DNA of 64,000 bases from Pseudomonas kermanshahensis (GTDB lineage Bacteria; Pseudomonadota; Gammaproteobacteria; Pseudomonadales; Pseudomonadaceae). This document shows, in pieces, positions 29,217 to 38,701 of this stretch (position 1 is its first letter; every line of letters starts with the position of its first letter). The notes beneath the pieces are model-generated. The model did no database searches and was not told where the DNA came from. It worked only from the letters and a program-made list of their open reading frames with translations. The translations under genes and the position numbers were made by a program. Location: the NCBI RefSeq assembly GCF_014269205.2, contig NZ_JABWRY020000001.1, positions 186,001 to 250,000 on the forward strand. Direction: 5' to 3'.

Positions 29217-29588
29217 GTGGCCAAGAAAGCTTCTTCCTTTTCCGCCCTTGGCGGTCTCGTGTTCTCCACCGATGCCGGTCGGCACTGCCCTGACTGTAGC
29301 CAGCCGGTGGATGCCTGCACCTGCAAGCAGCAAATCATCCCCGAAGGCGACGGCATTGCCCGCGTACGCCGGGAAAGCAAAGGCCGCGGTGGCAAGACCG
29401 TGACCACCGTCACCGGTGTGCCGCTGCCCCTCGATCAGCTCAAGGAGCTGGCCACCACGCTCAAGCGCCGCTGCGGTACCGGTGGCGCCTTGAAGGACGG
29501 GGTTATCGAGATTCAGGGCGACCATGTCGAGCTGTTGATCGGCGAGCTGACCAAACAGGGTTTCAAGGCGAAAAAGTCGGGCGGTTGA
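29217..29588 (+). CDS. yciH: SUI1/eIF1-like translation factor YciH
   Basis: 123-residue protein of the SUI1 family, homologous to eukaryotic eIF1 and thought to affect start-codon fidelity. The zinc-ribbon-like N-terminus has HCPDCSQPVDACTCKQ, followed by the SUI1 fold with RRESKGRGGKTVTTVTGVPL and LKKRCGTGG-like TLKRRCGTGGALKDGVIEIQ. The start is the GTG at 29217 with GAGGA upstream; the longer frame from 28941 runs through the REP pair and is not used. Confidence 0.93.
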   Translation: MAKKASSFSALGGLVFSTDAGRHCPDCSQPVDACTCKQQIIPEGDGIARVRRESKGRGGKTVTTVTGVPLPLDQLKELATTLKRRCGTGGALKDGVIEIQGDHVELLIGELTKQGFKAKKSGG

Positions 29589-29741
29589 GGCCGTCGCGCG
29601 TTTTTTTGCCCAGTGCTTTCTAAACTCGTTCCTGTTGGAAGGGTCTACCCCTGAACCGGACGAATCGTCATTTTCAGCTTCTACACTGCGCCGGCCCTTT
29701 TCGTTGGGGCAGTGTTTTCGACTTATCTATAGGGGACTTGA

Positions 29742-31655
29742 ATGTCCGTACGACGCACACGCAAAGACGATGGTAGCCAATGGACCGTGGCCGACAGCCG
29801 CAGTGTTTACGGCATCCGCCATTGGGGCGCTGGTTATTTCGCCATCAATGAAGCCGGGCGCGTCGAAGTACGCCCTAATGGCCCCAATAGCGCGCCGATC
29901 GACCTGTTCGAGCAGGTCGACGAACTGCGCCAGAGCGGCCTGTCGTTGCCGTTGCTGGTGCGCTTCCCCGACATCCTGCAAGACCGTGTACGCCAGCTGA
30001 CCGGTGCCTTCGACGCCAACATCGCGCGCCTCGAGTACCAGAGCCAGTACACCGCGCTGTACCCGATCAAGGTCAACCAGCAGGAAGCGGTGGTGGAAAA
30101 CATCATCGCCACGCAGAACGTCTCGATTGGCCTTGAGGCCGGCTCCAAGCCCGAGCTGCTGGCAGTGCTGGCGCTGGCGCCAAAGGGCGGCACCATCGTC
30201 TGCAACGGTTACAAGGACCGCGAGTTCATCCGCCTGGCGCTGATGGGCCAGAAGCTGGGCCACAACGTGTTCATCGTCATCGAGAAGGAATCCGAGGTCG
30301 CCCTGGTGATCGAGGAGGCCGCCGAGCTCAAGGTCAAGCCGCAGGTCGGCTTGCGCGTGCGCCTGTCGTCGCTGGCGTCGAGCAAGTGGGCCGACACCGG
30401 TGGCGAGAAGTCCAAGTTCGGTTTGTCGGCTGCGCAGCTGATTTCGGTGGTGCAGCGCTTCCGCGATGCCGGCCTGGACCAGGGCATCCGCCTGTTGCAC
30501 TTCCACATGGGTTCGCAGATCGCCAACCTGGCGGACTACCAGCACGGCTTCAAGGAAGCCATCCGCTACTACGGCGAGCTGCGTGCACTGGGCCTGCCGG
30601 TCGACCACATCGACGTCGGCGGTGGCCTGGGTGTGGACTACGACGGTACTCACTCGCGCAATGCCAGCTCGATCAACTACGACATGGATGACTATGCCGG
30701 CGTGGTGGTGGGCATGCTCAAGGAGTTCTGCGACGCGCAGGGCCTGCCGCACCCGCACATCTTCTCCGAGAGCGGCCGTTCGCTGACCGCGCACCATGCC
30801 ATGCTGGTGATCCAGGTGACCGACGTCGAAAAACACAACGACGACGTGCCGACCATCGAAAACAAGGAAGCCCTGCCCGAGACCGTGCAGTGGCTGGCCG
30901 ACCTGCTGGGCCCGACCGACATCGAGATGGTCACCGAGACCTACTGGCGCGCTACCCACTACATGGGTGACGTGGCGGCGCAGTACGCCGATGGCAAGAT
31001 CAGCCTGGCCGAGAAAGCCCTGGCCGAGCAGTGCTATTTCGCCGTGTGCCGTCGCCTGCACAACTCGCTGAAGGCGCGCCAGCGTTCGCACCGCCAGGTG
31101 CTGGACGAGCTCAATGACAAGCTGGCCGACAAGTACATCTGCAACTTCTCGGTGTTCCAGAGCTTGCCGGATACCTGGGCCATCGGCCAGGTACTGCCGA
31201 TCATCCCGCTGCATCGTCTGAATGAAGAGCCGATGCGCCGCGCGGTGCTGCAAGACCTGACCTGTGACTCCGACGGCAAGATCAACCAGTACGTCGACGA
31301 GCAGAGCATCGAGACCAGCATGCCGGTGCATGCGCTCAATGAGGGCGAGGACTACCTGCTGGGCGTGTTCCTGGTTGGCGCCTACCAAGAGATTCTGGGT
31401 GACATGCACAACCTGTTCGGTGATACCGACTCGGTGAACATCTACCAGAATGCCGATGGCAGCGTGTACCACGCCGGTATCGAGACCCACGACACCATCG
31501 AAGACATGCTGCGTTACGTGCACCTGTCGCCGGAGGAGTTGATGACTCACTACCGCGACAAGGTTGCCAGCGCGAAGATCACCGCCCGCGAGCGGACGCA
31601 GTTCCTCGATGCCTTGCGCCTGGGGCTGACCCGCTCTTCGTACTTGTCTTCGTAA
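29742..31655 (+). CDS. speA: Biosynthetic arginine decarboxylase
   Basis: PLP-dependent enzyme making agmatine from arginine, the first step of putrescine synthesis through agmatine. 637 residues, the usual SpeA length. The PLP lysine is in [18 protein letters not shown] near residue 107; other hallmarks are [24 protein letters not shown] and the C-terminal region [20 protein letters not shown]. The 5' leader has a copy of the TACACTGCGC...CCCTTTTCG element and a 7-bp inverted repeat (ACACTGC/GCAGTGT, about 29683-29716). Confidence 0.97.
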   Translation: MSVRRTRKDDGSQWTVADSRSVYGIRHWGAGYFAINEAGRVEVRPNGPNSAPIDLFEQVDELRQSGLSLPLLVRFPDILQDRVRQLTGAFDANIARLEYQSQYTALYPIKVNQQEAVVENIIATQNVSIGLEAGSKPELLAVLALAPKGGTIVCNGYKDREFIRLALMGQKLGHNVFIVIEKESEVALVIEEAAELKVKPQVGLRVRLSSLASSKWADTGGEKSKFGLSAAQLISVVQRFRDAGLDQGIRLLHFHMGSQIANLADYQHGFKEAIRYYGELRALGLPVDHIDVGGGLGVDYDGTHSRNASSINYDMDDYAGVVVGMLKEFCDAQGLPHPHIFSESGRSLTAHHAMLVIQVTDVEKHNDDVPTIENKEALPETVQWLADLLGPTDIEMVTETYWRATHYMGDVAAQYADGKISLAEKALAEQCYFAVCRRLHNSLKARQRSHRQVLDELNDKLADKYICNFSVFQSLPDTWAIGQVLPIIPLHRLNEEPMRRAVLQDLTCDSDGKINQYVDEQSIETSMPVHALNEGEDYLLGVFLVGAYQEILGDMHNLFGDTDSVNIYQNADGSVYHAGIETHDTIEDMLRYVHLSPEELMTHYRDKVASAKITARERTQFLDALRLGLTRSSYLSS

Positions 31656-31660
31656 TCGCC

Positions 31661-31778
31661 GGGGCCGCTTTGCGGCCCATCGCTGGCAAGCCAGCTCCTA
31701 CAGGTATTGCACGTGGCTCGGGCCATGCAGTGATTCTGTGGGAGCTGGCTTGCCAGCGATGGGCTGCAAAGCGGCCCC
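31661..31778. repeat. Long REP-type inverted repeat between speA and the MATE gene
   Basis: Arms of about 42 nt: GGGGCCGCTTTGCGGCCCAT...CTCCTACAG (31661-31703) and its inverted copy 31737-31778, with few mismatches. It lies between two convergent genes, starting 5 bp after the speA stop and ending 4 bp from the MATE stop, so it probably serves as a bidirectional terminator. Confidence 0.85.
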
Positions 31779-31782
31779 AAAA

Positions 31783-33120
31783 TCACTGAACCCACAGCCC
31801 CTTTTGCTGCAACCGCCACCCAACCCACCCCAACGTCACCGCCCGCAATGCCATGAACCCGAGAAACGCCAACCACAAGCCGTGGTTGCCAAACCCACTC
31901 ATGGCCCACGCCACCGGCAGCGCAATCACCACCGACGCGAGCATCGCATTGCGCATCTCCCGCGCACGCGTCGCGCCGATGAACAATCCGTCGAGCAGGT
32001 AGCTCCACACCGCAATCAAAGGCAGTACCGCCAAGTACGGCAGGTACGGGTAAGCCGCCGTGCGCACACTGTCGATATCGGTCTGCAGGTCAATGAACAG
32101 GTGCCCACCCAGCAGGAACAGCCCGGCAAAGCCAACGCTGGTGATCAGCGACCAACCGCATGCTACTACCAGCGAGCGGCGGAGCGTATCGCGGTCGCGG
32201 GCGCCGATGGCATGGCCGCACAAGGCCTCGACTGCATGGGCGAGCCCGTCGAGCGCGTAGGCGGTCAGCAGCAGGCCATTGAGCAGCAGGGCGTTGGCTG
32301 CCACCGTCGCTTCACCCAGCCGGGCGCCTTGCACGGTGATCAACAGGAACACCAGTTGCAATGCCAGGCTGCGTAGGAAGATGTCGCGGTTGACGGCCAG
32401 CAGCGGCCTCCAGGCCTGCCAGCGCTTGAGCGCCGCCCAGGCGATGTGCCCGGGGTACGCGCGCAAGGCCGGGCGGGTCAGGGCCAGGCCCAGCAGTGCG
32501 GCGCTCCACTCGGCGATCACCGAGGCCCGCGCTGAACCCAGCACCCCCCAGTCCAGGCCGAGCACAAACCACAGGTTGAGAATGATGTTCAGCAGGTTGG
32601 TGGTCAGCAGGATGGCCAGCGGCGCCCTGGCATTCTGGGTGCCGAGGAACCAGCCGACCAGCGCGTAGCTGGCCAGTGCCGCAGGCAGCCCGAGCAGGCG
32701 GGTGTGGAAGAAATCCTCGGTGGATTGCTGCAACGCCGCGCTGGGCTGCATCGCGTGCAGCGCCAACTGGCTGAAGGGCAGCGCCAACAGGCCGATGACC
32801 ACGGCAAAGCCCAGGGCCAGCAGCAGGCCTTGCACCAACACCTGGCGCAACGCCGCGCCGTCACCGCGCCCAGCAGCCTGGGCTGCGAAGCCGGTCGAGC
32901 CCATGCGCAGAAAGCCCATCAGGCCAACCATGAAGGTGAACAGCGTGGCGCCAACGGCAACGGCGCCCAGCTGGTGGGCGTGGGGCAGGTGGCCGATGAC
33001 GGTGCTGTCGACCAGCGCCACCAGGGGTACGGAGATGTTGGAGAGGATCATCGGTGCGGCCAGGCCCCAGACCTTGCGGTGGGTAGGGCGGTCGCGCCAG
33101 TCGGTGGTCAGTTGAGACAT
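31783..33120 (-). CDS. MATE efflux protein, DinF subfamily
   Basis: 445-residue inner-membrane exporter with about 12 spans. The N-terminus MSQLTTDWRDRPTHRKVWGL, then APMILSNISVPLVALVDSTV and IGHLPHAHQLGAVAVGATLF match the DinF branch of the MATE family. Both halves carry the internal repeat of the fold. Start 33120 is favoured over 33165 because the conserved sequence begins there. Substrates are probably cationic compounds coupled to Na+ or H+; none can be named. Confidence 0.92.
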   Translation of the reverse strand: MSQLTTDWRDRPTHRKVWGLAAPMILSNISVPLVALVDSTVIGHLPHAHQLGAVAVGATLFTFMVGLMGFLRMGSTGFAAQAAGRGDGAALRQVLVQGLLLALGFAVVIGLLALPFSQLALHAMQPSAALQQSTEDFFHTRLLGLPAALASYALVGWFLGTQNARAPLAILLTTNLLNIILNLWFVLGLDWGVLGSARASVIAEWSAALLGLALTRPALRAYPGHIAWAALKRWQAWRPLLAVNRDIFLRSLALQLVFLLITVQGARLGEATVAANALLLNGLLLTAYALDGLAHAVEALCGHAIGARDRDTLRRSLVVACGWSLITSVGFAGLFLLGGHLFIDLQTDIDSVRTAAYPYLPYLAVLPLIAVWSYLLDGLFIGATRAREMRNAMLASVVIALPVAWAMSGFGNHGLWLAFLGFMALRAVTLGWVGWRLQQKGLWVQ

Positions 33121-33274
33121 TTCAAATCCTGGCATTAGCAGTGCCACAGTGTACCGGCCAGGCAACCAATTCGCGCGAACGCGGTCTCACCTGGCGCTAC
33201 ACGGCGGGTGACGCGCCCGTCGTTGCGCTATAGTTGCTGCCCTCACGTACACGCTGCCTAAGAGTTCCTACTCC

Positions 33275-36200
33275 ATGTTCAACAAAGGATTGTTGCTGGC
33301 CTGCGCGCTGGCTTTGCTCAGTGCTTGTGACTCCTCCGCGCCGGGCAAACCCGCGCCGTCCGAGAAACCGGCAGCCACCGCGCCCGCCGAGGCCCCAGCG
33401 GCCAAGCGCGAAGACCCTGCCGTGCTCGCCAAGCGCTACGAGGGCCGGGCGCTCACGGTGCTGGACGTCTCGGAAGTGCAGCTCGACGGCGCCAGCGCGC
33501 TGTCGATCAGCTTCTCCGCGCCGCTGGATGCCACACAGGACTTCGCCGGCAAACTGCACCTGGTCGACACCGTCAAAGGCAAGGTCGACGGGGCCTGGGA
33601 ACTCTCCGACAACCAGATGGAGCTGCGCCTGCGCCACCTGGAGCCACAGCGCAAGCTGGTGCTCACGGTCGACAAAGGCCTGCTGGCGGTCAATGGCAAC
33701 GCGCTCGACAGCGAGTCGGTCACCCGCCTGGAAACCCGCGACATGCAGCCGACCATCGGCTTTGCCAGCCGCGGTTCGTTGCTGCCCACGCGCCTGGCCG
33801 AAGGCTTGCCGGTGATCGCCCTGAACGTCGACAAGGTCGATGTCGAGTTCTTCCGCGTGAAGCCCGAGATGCTCTCGACCTTCCTGGTCAACTGGGGGCG
33901 TAACAGCAGCCTGTACTACTACCAGTCCAAAGAAACCCTGGACATGGCCGAGCTGGTCTACAGCGGCCGCTTCGATCTCAACCCCGCGCGCAACACCCGC
34001 GAGACCGTGCTGCTGCCGATTGCCGGGATCAAGCCGCTGCAGGAACCGGGCGTGTACCTGGCAGTGATGCGTGCCTCGGGCACCTACGACTACTCGCAGC
34101 CGGCGACCCTGTTCAGCCTCAGTGACATCGGCGTCTCTGCGCACCGCTACCGCGACCGCCTCGATGTGTTCGCCCAAGCCCTGGACGGCGGCAAGGCGAT
34201 GAAAGACGTCAACCTCGAGGTGCATGACGAGAAGGGCAAGTTACTGGCCCAGGCCAAGACCGATGGCGACGGCCACGCCGAACTGCCGATCACGCCCAAG
34301 GCCGATACCCTGATTGCCACGCAAGGCGTGCACACCACGTTGCTGCGCCTGAACACTGCAGCCCTGGACCTGGCCGAATTCGATATCACCGGCCCGCAAG
34401 CCAACCCTTTGCAGTTGTTCATCTTCGGCCCGCGTGACCTGTATCGCCCGGGTGAGACGGTGCTGCTCAACGGCCTGCTGCGCGACCAGGATGGCAAGCC
34501 GGTCAAGGCCCAGCCGGTCAGTGTGGAAGTGCGTCGCCCTGATGAGCAGGTCAGCCGCAAGTTTGTTTGGGAGGCGGATGGCAGTGGCCTTTACCAGTAC
34601 CAACTGCAACTGGCCAGCGAGGCGCCGACCGGTCGCTGGCAATTGCTGCTCGACCTGGGGGGCGGGCGCAAGCAGGTCTACGAGTTTCTGGTCGAAGACT
34701 TCCTCCCCGAACGTTTGGCGTTGGAGCTCAAAGGCAGCAGCGCACCGCTTGCGCCTGATCAGGACGCCCACATCCAGGTCAATGGCCGCTACCTATACGG
34801 CGCGCCGGCTGCGGGTAACCGGCTGAGTGGCCAAGCTTACGTGCGCCCGTTGCGCGAAGCGGTGCCGGCGCTGCCGGGTTACCAGTTCGGTTCGGTCACC
34901 GAAACCGAGTTGAACCAGGACCTGGAGCTGGACGAAGTCACCCTCGACCAGGCCGGCAAGGCAGTGGTCGATATCGAAAGCCGCTGGGCCGAAGCCCGCT
35001 CGCCACTGCAACTGACCGTGCAGGCCAGCCTGCAGGAGTCCGGTGGCCGGCCGATCACCCGTCGCCTGGAACAGCCGATCTGGCCTGCCGAACGTTTGCC
35101 GGGCCTGCGCGGCCTGTTCGAAGGCGAGGAAACCGACAGTGACGGCCCGGTGGAATTCGAGTTCCTGGTGGCCGACCCTGATGGCAAGAAGCTGGCGGCC
35201 AATGACCTCAAGGTGCGCTTGATTCGCGAGCGCCGTGACTACTACTGGAACTACTCGCAGAGCGACGGCTGGAGCTACAACTACAACGAGAAATTCCTCA
35301 CCCAGAGCGAAGAGACCGTCAGCGTCAAGGCCGGCTCGACCGCCAAGTTGTCGTTCCAGGTCGAGTGGGGCCCTTACCGGGTCGAGGTCGAAGACCCAGA
35401 GACTGGCCTGGTGTCCAGCGAGCGCTTCTGGGCGGGCTATCGCGCCCAGGACAACGCCGAAGGCGGCGCAGTACGCCCGGACCAGGTCAAGCTGGCCCTG
35501 GACAAACCGTCCTACGCCGATGGCGCCACCGCCAAAGTCACGGTGACCCCACCTGCCGCCGGTAGCGGCTACCTGATGATCGAGTCCAGCGATGGCCCGT
35601 TGTGGTGGCAAGAGATCGAGGTGCCGGCCGAAGGCAAGACCTTCGACGTGCAACTGGACAAGAAGTGGGCACGCCACGACCTGTATATCAGCGCCTTGGT
35701 GATTCGCCCCGGCGAGCGCAAGGCCAATGCCACACCGAAACGCGCGGTGGGCGTGTTGCACCTGCCACTCGACCGGGCCGGGCGTAAGCTCGCGGTCAGC
35801 TTGCAGGCGCCGGAGAAGATGCGGCCCAAGCAGCCGTTAACAGTCAAGTTCAAGGTGGCCAATGCCGATGGCAGCCCCGTGGCTGCGGGGCAGCAGGTGC
35901 ATGTACTGCTGTCGGCAGTTGATGTCGGCATCCTCAACATCACCGACTTCAAGACCCCTGACCCGTTCACCAGCCTGTTCGGCCGCAAAGCGTATGGCGC
36001 CGACCAGTTGGACATCTACGGCCAGTTGATCGAGGCCGGCCAGGGCCGCCTCGCCAGCCTGGCCTTTGGCGGTGATGCGGCCATGGCTAAGGGTGGCAAG
36101 CGCCCCAACACCACGGTGACCATCGTCGCGCAGCAGAGCCTGCCGGTGACCCTGGACGAGAAGGGCGAGGGCCAGGCCACGGTCGACATCCCCGACTTCA

Positions 36201-38185
36201 ATGGCGAACTGCGGCTGATGGCGCAGGCCTGGACCGAAGACCACTTCGGCGTGGCCGAGGGCAAGACGGTGGTGGCTGCGCCGCTGATCGCCGAGCTTTC
36301 GGCACCGCGCTTCCTGGCCGGTGGCGACCGCACCAGCCTGGCGCTGGACCTGGCCAACCTGTCGGGCCGCGCCCAGCAACTGAATGTGGAGATCAGCACC
36401 GAAGGCCAGTTGAGCCTGGTTGCGAGTGCGGTGCAAAGCGTCGCGCTGGACGAAGGCCAGCGCCGCACGCTGATGATTCCGGTGCAGGCCCAAGGCGGCC
36501 TGGGGCAGGGCAAGGTGCGCGTGCGGGTCAATGGCCTGCAACTGCCAAACGAGCCGGCCACGGCCTTCGAGCGTGAATGGACCTTGGGTGTGCGCCCGGC
36601 TTATCCGGCGATGCTCAAGCACTACCGGGTTGCCTTGAAGGACCAGCCATGGGCGTTGCCCGAGGCGGACCTGGCCGCCTTCGAACCGGCGGGCCTTGAA
36701 GCCAGCCTGGTCTTGTCGAGCCGGCCGCCGCTGAACCTGGCCGAACAGATTCGTGCCCTCGAAGCCTACCCCTATGGGTGCCTGGAGCAGACCACCAGCG
36801 GCCTTTATCCGTCGCTCTACGCCGATGCCGAAAGCCTCAAACGCTTGGGGATCAAGGGCGAACCGGCCGACGTGCGCAAGCGCAAGATCGAAATGGGCAT
36901 CGAGCACCTGCTGGGCATGCAGCGTTACAACGGCAGCTTCGGCCTGTGGAGTTCGGACAGTGAAGAAGAGTACTGGTTGACCGCCTACGTCACCGACTTC
37001 TTGCTGCGCGCCCGTGACCAGGGCTACGGCGTGCCCGCCGAGGCGCTGAAGAAGGCCAACGAGCGCTTGCTGCGCTACCTGCAGGAACGCAACCTGATCG
37101 AGGTCGACTACAGCGAGAACGCTGACCATACCCGCTTCGCCGTGCAGGCTTATGCTGCCCTGGTTCTGTCGCGCAGCCAGCAGGCGCCCTTGGGTGCCTT
37201 GCGCGGGCTTTTCGAACGCCGTGCCGACGCTCGCTCCGGCTTGCCGCTGGTGCAACTGGCGGTAGCGCTGGAGAAGATGGGCGACAAGCCACGTTCCGAG
37301 CAGGCCCTGCAAGCCGGCCTGGGTATTGGCCGCAGCAAAGGCTGGATGGCTGACTACGGCAGCAGCCTGCGTGACCAGGCGCTGATTCTGGCGCTGTTGC
37401 AGGAGAGCAACCTGGCCAGCAAGCAGGTCGACCAACGCCTGTTCGCACTGTCGGACGAGTTGGCGGCCAACCGCTGGCTGTCTACCCAGGAACGTAACGC
37501 GTTGTTCCTCGCTGGCCGTGGTTTGCTCGGCAAGCCGGAAGGCAAGTGGCAGGCGCGTCTGGACAGCGCGGGTGAGATCCGCGAGTTCAACAATGCCGAA
37601 ACCGGCCTCAAGCTCGAAGGCCCGCTGCTGGCGTCGCCGCTGACGGTGCAAAACGAAGGCAGCGAGACGCTTTACCAGCAGCTGACGCTGTCTGGCTACC
37701 CGCGCCAGGCGCCGGCAGCCGGTGGCAATGGTCTGCAGATTCGTCGTGAGTACCTGGGCATGAACGGCCAGGCATTGGACCTGCACAACCTGCGCAGCGG
37801 CGACCTGGTGCTGGTGCACCTGGCCCTCAAGGCCGAGGACCGTGTGCCGGATGCGCTGGTGGTGGATTTGCTGCCAGCGGGGCTTGAGCTGGAAAACCAG
37901 AACCTGGCACAGAGTGCGGCCAGCCTGGAGAACGCCAGCAGTGCCGTGAAGGCGTGGCGTGAGTCGATGCAGAACGCCAGCGTGCTGCACCAGGAGTACC
38001 GCGATGACAGTTACGTCGCAGCGCTCAAGCTGGACAGCTATGGCACCACGCACCTGCTGTACCTGGCGCGGGCAGTAACCCCGGGCACCTACCGTGTGCC
38101 GCCGCCGCAGGTCGAGTCGATGTACCGCCCGAACCTGCAGGCAGTGGGCGATGGGCAAGGCGAGATGACCGTCAAAGCCCGCTAA
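33275..38185 (+). CDS. Bacterial alpha-2-macroglobulin lipoprotein
   Basis: 1636-residue envelope protein of the YfhM type, a broad peptidase trap thought to protect the periplasm. It has a lipoprotein signal with lipobox (ALLSACDSS, Cys about 19), a Pro/Ala-rich spacer, many MG (macroglobulin) beta domains, and the thioester motif YGCLEQTTS (Cys-Leu-Glu-Gln, near residue 1168), so the covalent trapping chemistry is intact. The bait region probably lies around YYWNYSQSDGWSYNYNEKFL (residue ~655). It is followed, after a repeat and a small opposite-strand gene, by pbpC, its usual partner. Confidence 0.96.
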   Translation: MFNKGLLLACALALLSACDSSAPGKPAPSEKPAATAPAEAPAAKREDPAVLAKRYEGRALTVLDVSEVQLDGASALSISFSAPLDATQDFAGKLHLVDTVKGKVDGAWELSDNQMELRLRHLEPQRKLVLTVDKGLLAVNGNALDSESVTRLETRDMQPTIGFASRGSLLPTRLAEGLPVIALNVDKVDVEFFRVKPEMLSTFLVNWGRNSSLYYYQSKETLDMAELVYSGRFDLNPARNTRETVLLPIAGIKPLQEPGVYLAVMRASGTYDYSQPATLFSLSDIGVSAHRYRDRLDVFAQALDGGKAMKDVNLEVHDEKGKLLAQAKTDGDGHAELPITPKADTLIATQGVHTTLLRLNTAALDLAEFDITGPQANPLQLFIFGPRDLYRPGETVLLNGLLRDQDGKPVKAQPVSVEVRRPDEQVSRKFVWEADGSGLYQYQLQLASEAPTGRWQLLLDLGGGRKQVYEFLVEDFLPERLALELKGSSAPLAPDQDAHIQVNGRYLYGAPAAGNRLSGQAYVRPLREAVPALPGYQFGSVTETELNQDLELDEVTLDQAGKAVVDIESRWAEARSPLQLTVQASLQESGGRPITRRLEQPIWPAERLPGLRGLFEGEETDSDGPVEFEFLVADPDGKKLAANDLKVRLIRERRDYYWNYSQSDGWSYNYNEKFLTQSEETVSVKAGSTAKLSFQVEWGPYRVEVEDPETGLVSSERFWAGYRAQDNAEGGAVRPDQVKLALDKPSYADGATAKVTVTPPAAGSGYLMIESSDGPLWWQEIEVPAEGKTFDVQLDKKWARHDLYISALVIRPGERKANATPKRAVGVLHLPLDRAGRKLAVSLQAPEKMRPKQPLTVKFKVANADGSPVAAGQQVHVLLSAVDVGILNITDFKTPDPFTSLFGRKAYGADQLDIYGQLIEAGQGRLASLAFGGDAAMAKGGKRPNTTVTIVAQQSLPVTLDEKGEGQATVDIPDFNGELRLMAQAWTEDHFGVAEGKTVVAAPLIAELSAPRFLAGGDRTSLALDLANLSGRAQQLNVEISTEGQLSLVASAVQSVALDEGQRRTLMIPVQAQGGLGQGKVRVRVNGLQLPNEPATAFEREWTLGVRPAYPAMLKHYRVALKDQPWALPEADLAAFEPAGLEASLVLSSRPPLNLAEQIRALEAYPYGCLEQTTSGLYPSLYADAESLKRLGIKGEPADVRKRKIEMGIEHLLGMQRYNGSFGLWSSDSEEEYWLTAYVTDFLLRARDQGYGVPAEALKKANERLLRYLQERNLIEVDYSENADHTRFAVQAYAALVLSRSQQAPLGALRGLFERRADARSGLPLVQLAVALEKMGDKPRSEQALQAGLGIGRSKGWMADYGSSLRDQALILALLQESNLASKQVDQRLFALSDELAANRWLSTQERNALFLAGRGLLGKPEGKWQARLDSAGEIREFNNAETGLKLEGPLLASPLTVQNEGSETLYQQLTLSGYPRQAPAAGGNGLQIRREYLGMNGQALDLHNLRSGDLVLVHLALKAEDRVPDALVVDLLPAGLELENQNLAQSAASLENASSAVKAWRESMQNASVLHQEYRDDSYVAALKLDSYGTTHLLYLARAVTPGTYRVPPPQVESMYRPNLQAVGDGQGEMTVKAR

Positions 38186-38197
38186 AAGCCTGCCTCT

Positions 38198-38292
38198 TGT
38201 AGGAGCAGCCTTGTGCTGCGAAGAGGCCGGTATGAGCAACGAAAATCCTGTTGCCTGTACCGGCCTCTTCGCAGCACAAGGCTGCTCCTACA
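38198..38292. repeat. Perfect 35-bp REP inverted pair
   Basis: Arms 38198-38232 and 38258-38292 are exact inverted complements (TGTAGGAGCAGCCTTGTGCT onward), separated by 25 bp. It is the same family as 51251-51347 and lies directly after the macroglobulin stop. Confidence 0.9.
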
Positions 38293-38309
38293 CACACACA
38301 CACACACAC
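38291..38309. repeat. CA dinucleotide tract
   Basis: A 19-nt CA repeat starting in the last two bases of the REP arm. Simple repeats this long are rare in pseudomonads. Confidence 0.95.
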
Positions 38310-38330
38310 TGCGAGGTGCGGCGATGGCCT

Positions 38331-38624
38331 TTAGTGAATCACCCAGCTCATCACCCACAACCCCAGCACCAACCAGATGATCCCGAGGATGATCGAAGCG
38401 CGCATGAAGGCGCGGATTGCCGAGTACAGCAGCATCAGGCCGACGACCAGGGCAAGGATGCTGACCAGCGAGGTGTCCATGCCCAGGGTGCGTGCCAGGC
38501 CATCGATGAAATTGCCGCCGGCATTGGCCAGCAGGTTGAACAGCCCGCTCAATGCGTCGACGATAAAGCGGATCAACGACCCGAGTGCGTGGCCCAGCCA
38601 CCCGAAAAAATCTTCTACATGCAT
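38331..38624 (-). CDS. Small membrane protein of unknown function
   Basis: 97 residues. It has an amphipathic or hydrophobic N-terminus (MHVEDFFGWLGHALGSLIRF) and two strong membrane segments (SLVSILALVVGLMLLYSAI and ASIILGIIWLVLGLWVMSWV). No family was recognised. It lies on the minus strand between the macroglobulin gene and pbpC, whose start is 77 bp away in the opposite direction, so it could share a divergent promoter region with pbpC. Confidence 0.72.
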   Translation of the reverse strand: MHVEDFFGWLGHALGSLIRFIVDALSGLFNLLANAGGNFIDGLARTLGMDTSLVSILALVVGLMLLYSAIRAFMRASIILGIIWLVLGLWVMSWVIH

Positions 38625-38701
38625 AGTTGCTTCCTGATCAACACACCGGCGAGGTTGCCGTTCCCAAGCCTTTGGCCATCAGTTGGCCAAGTCGGTTCCC
38701 G

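Noticed and set aside
35837..38239. 800-codon open frame on the minus strand
   Set aside because: Antisense to the alpha-2-macroglobulin gene, whose thioester motif and lipobox are intact; the frame also runs through the REP element.
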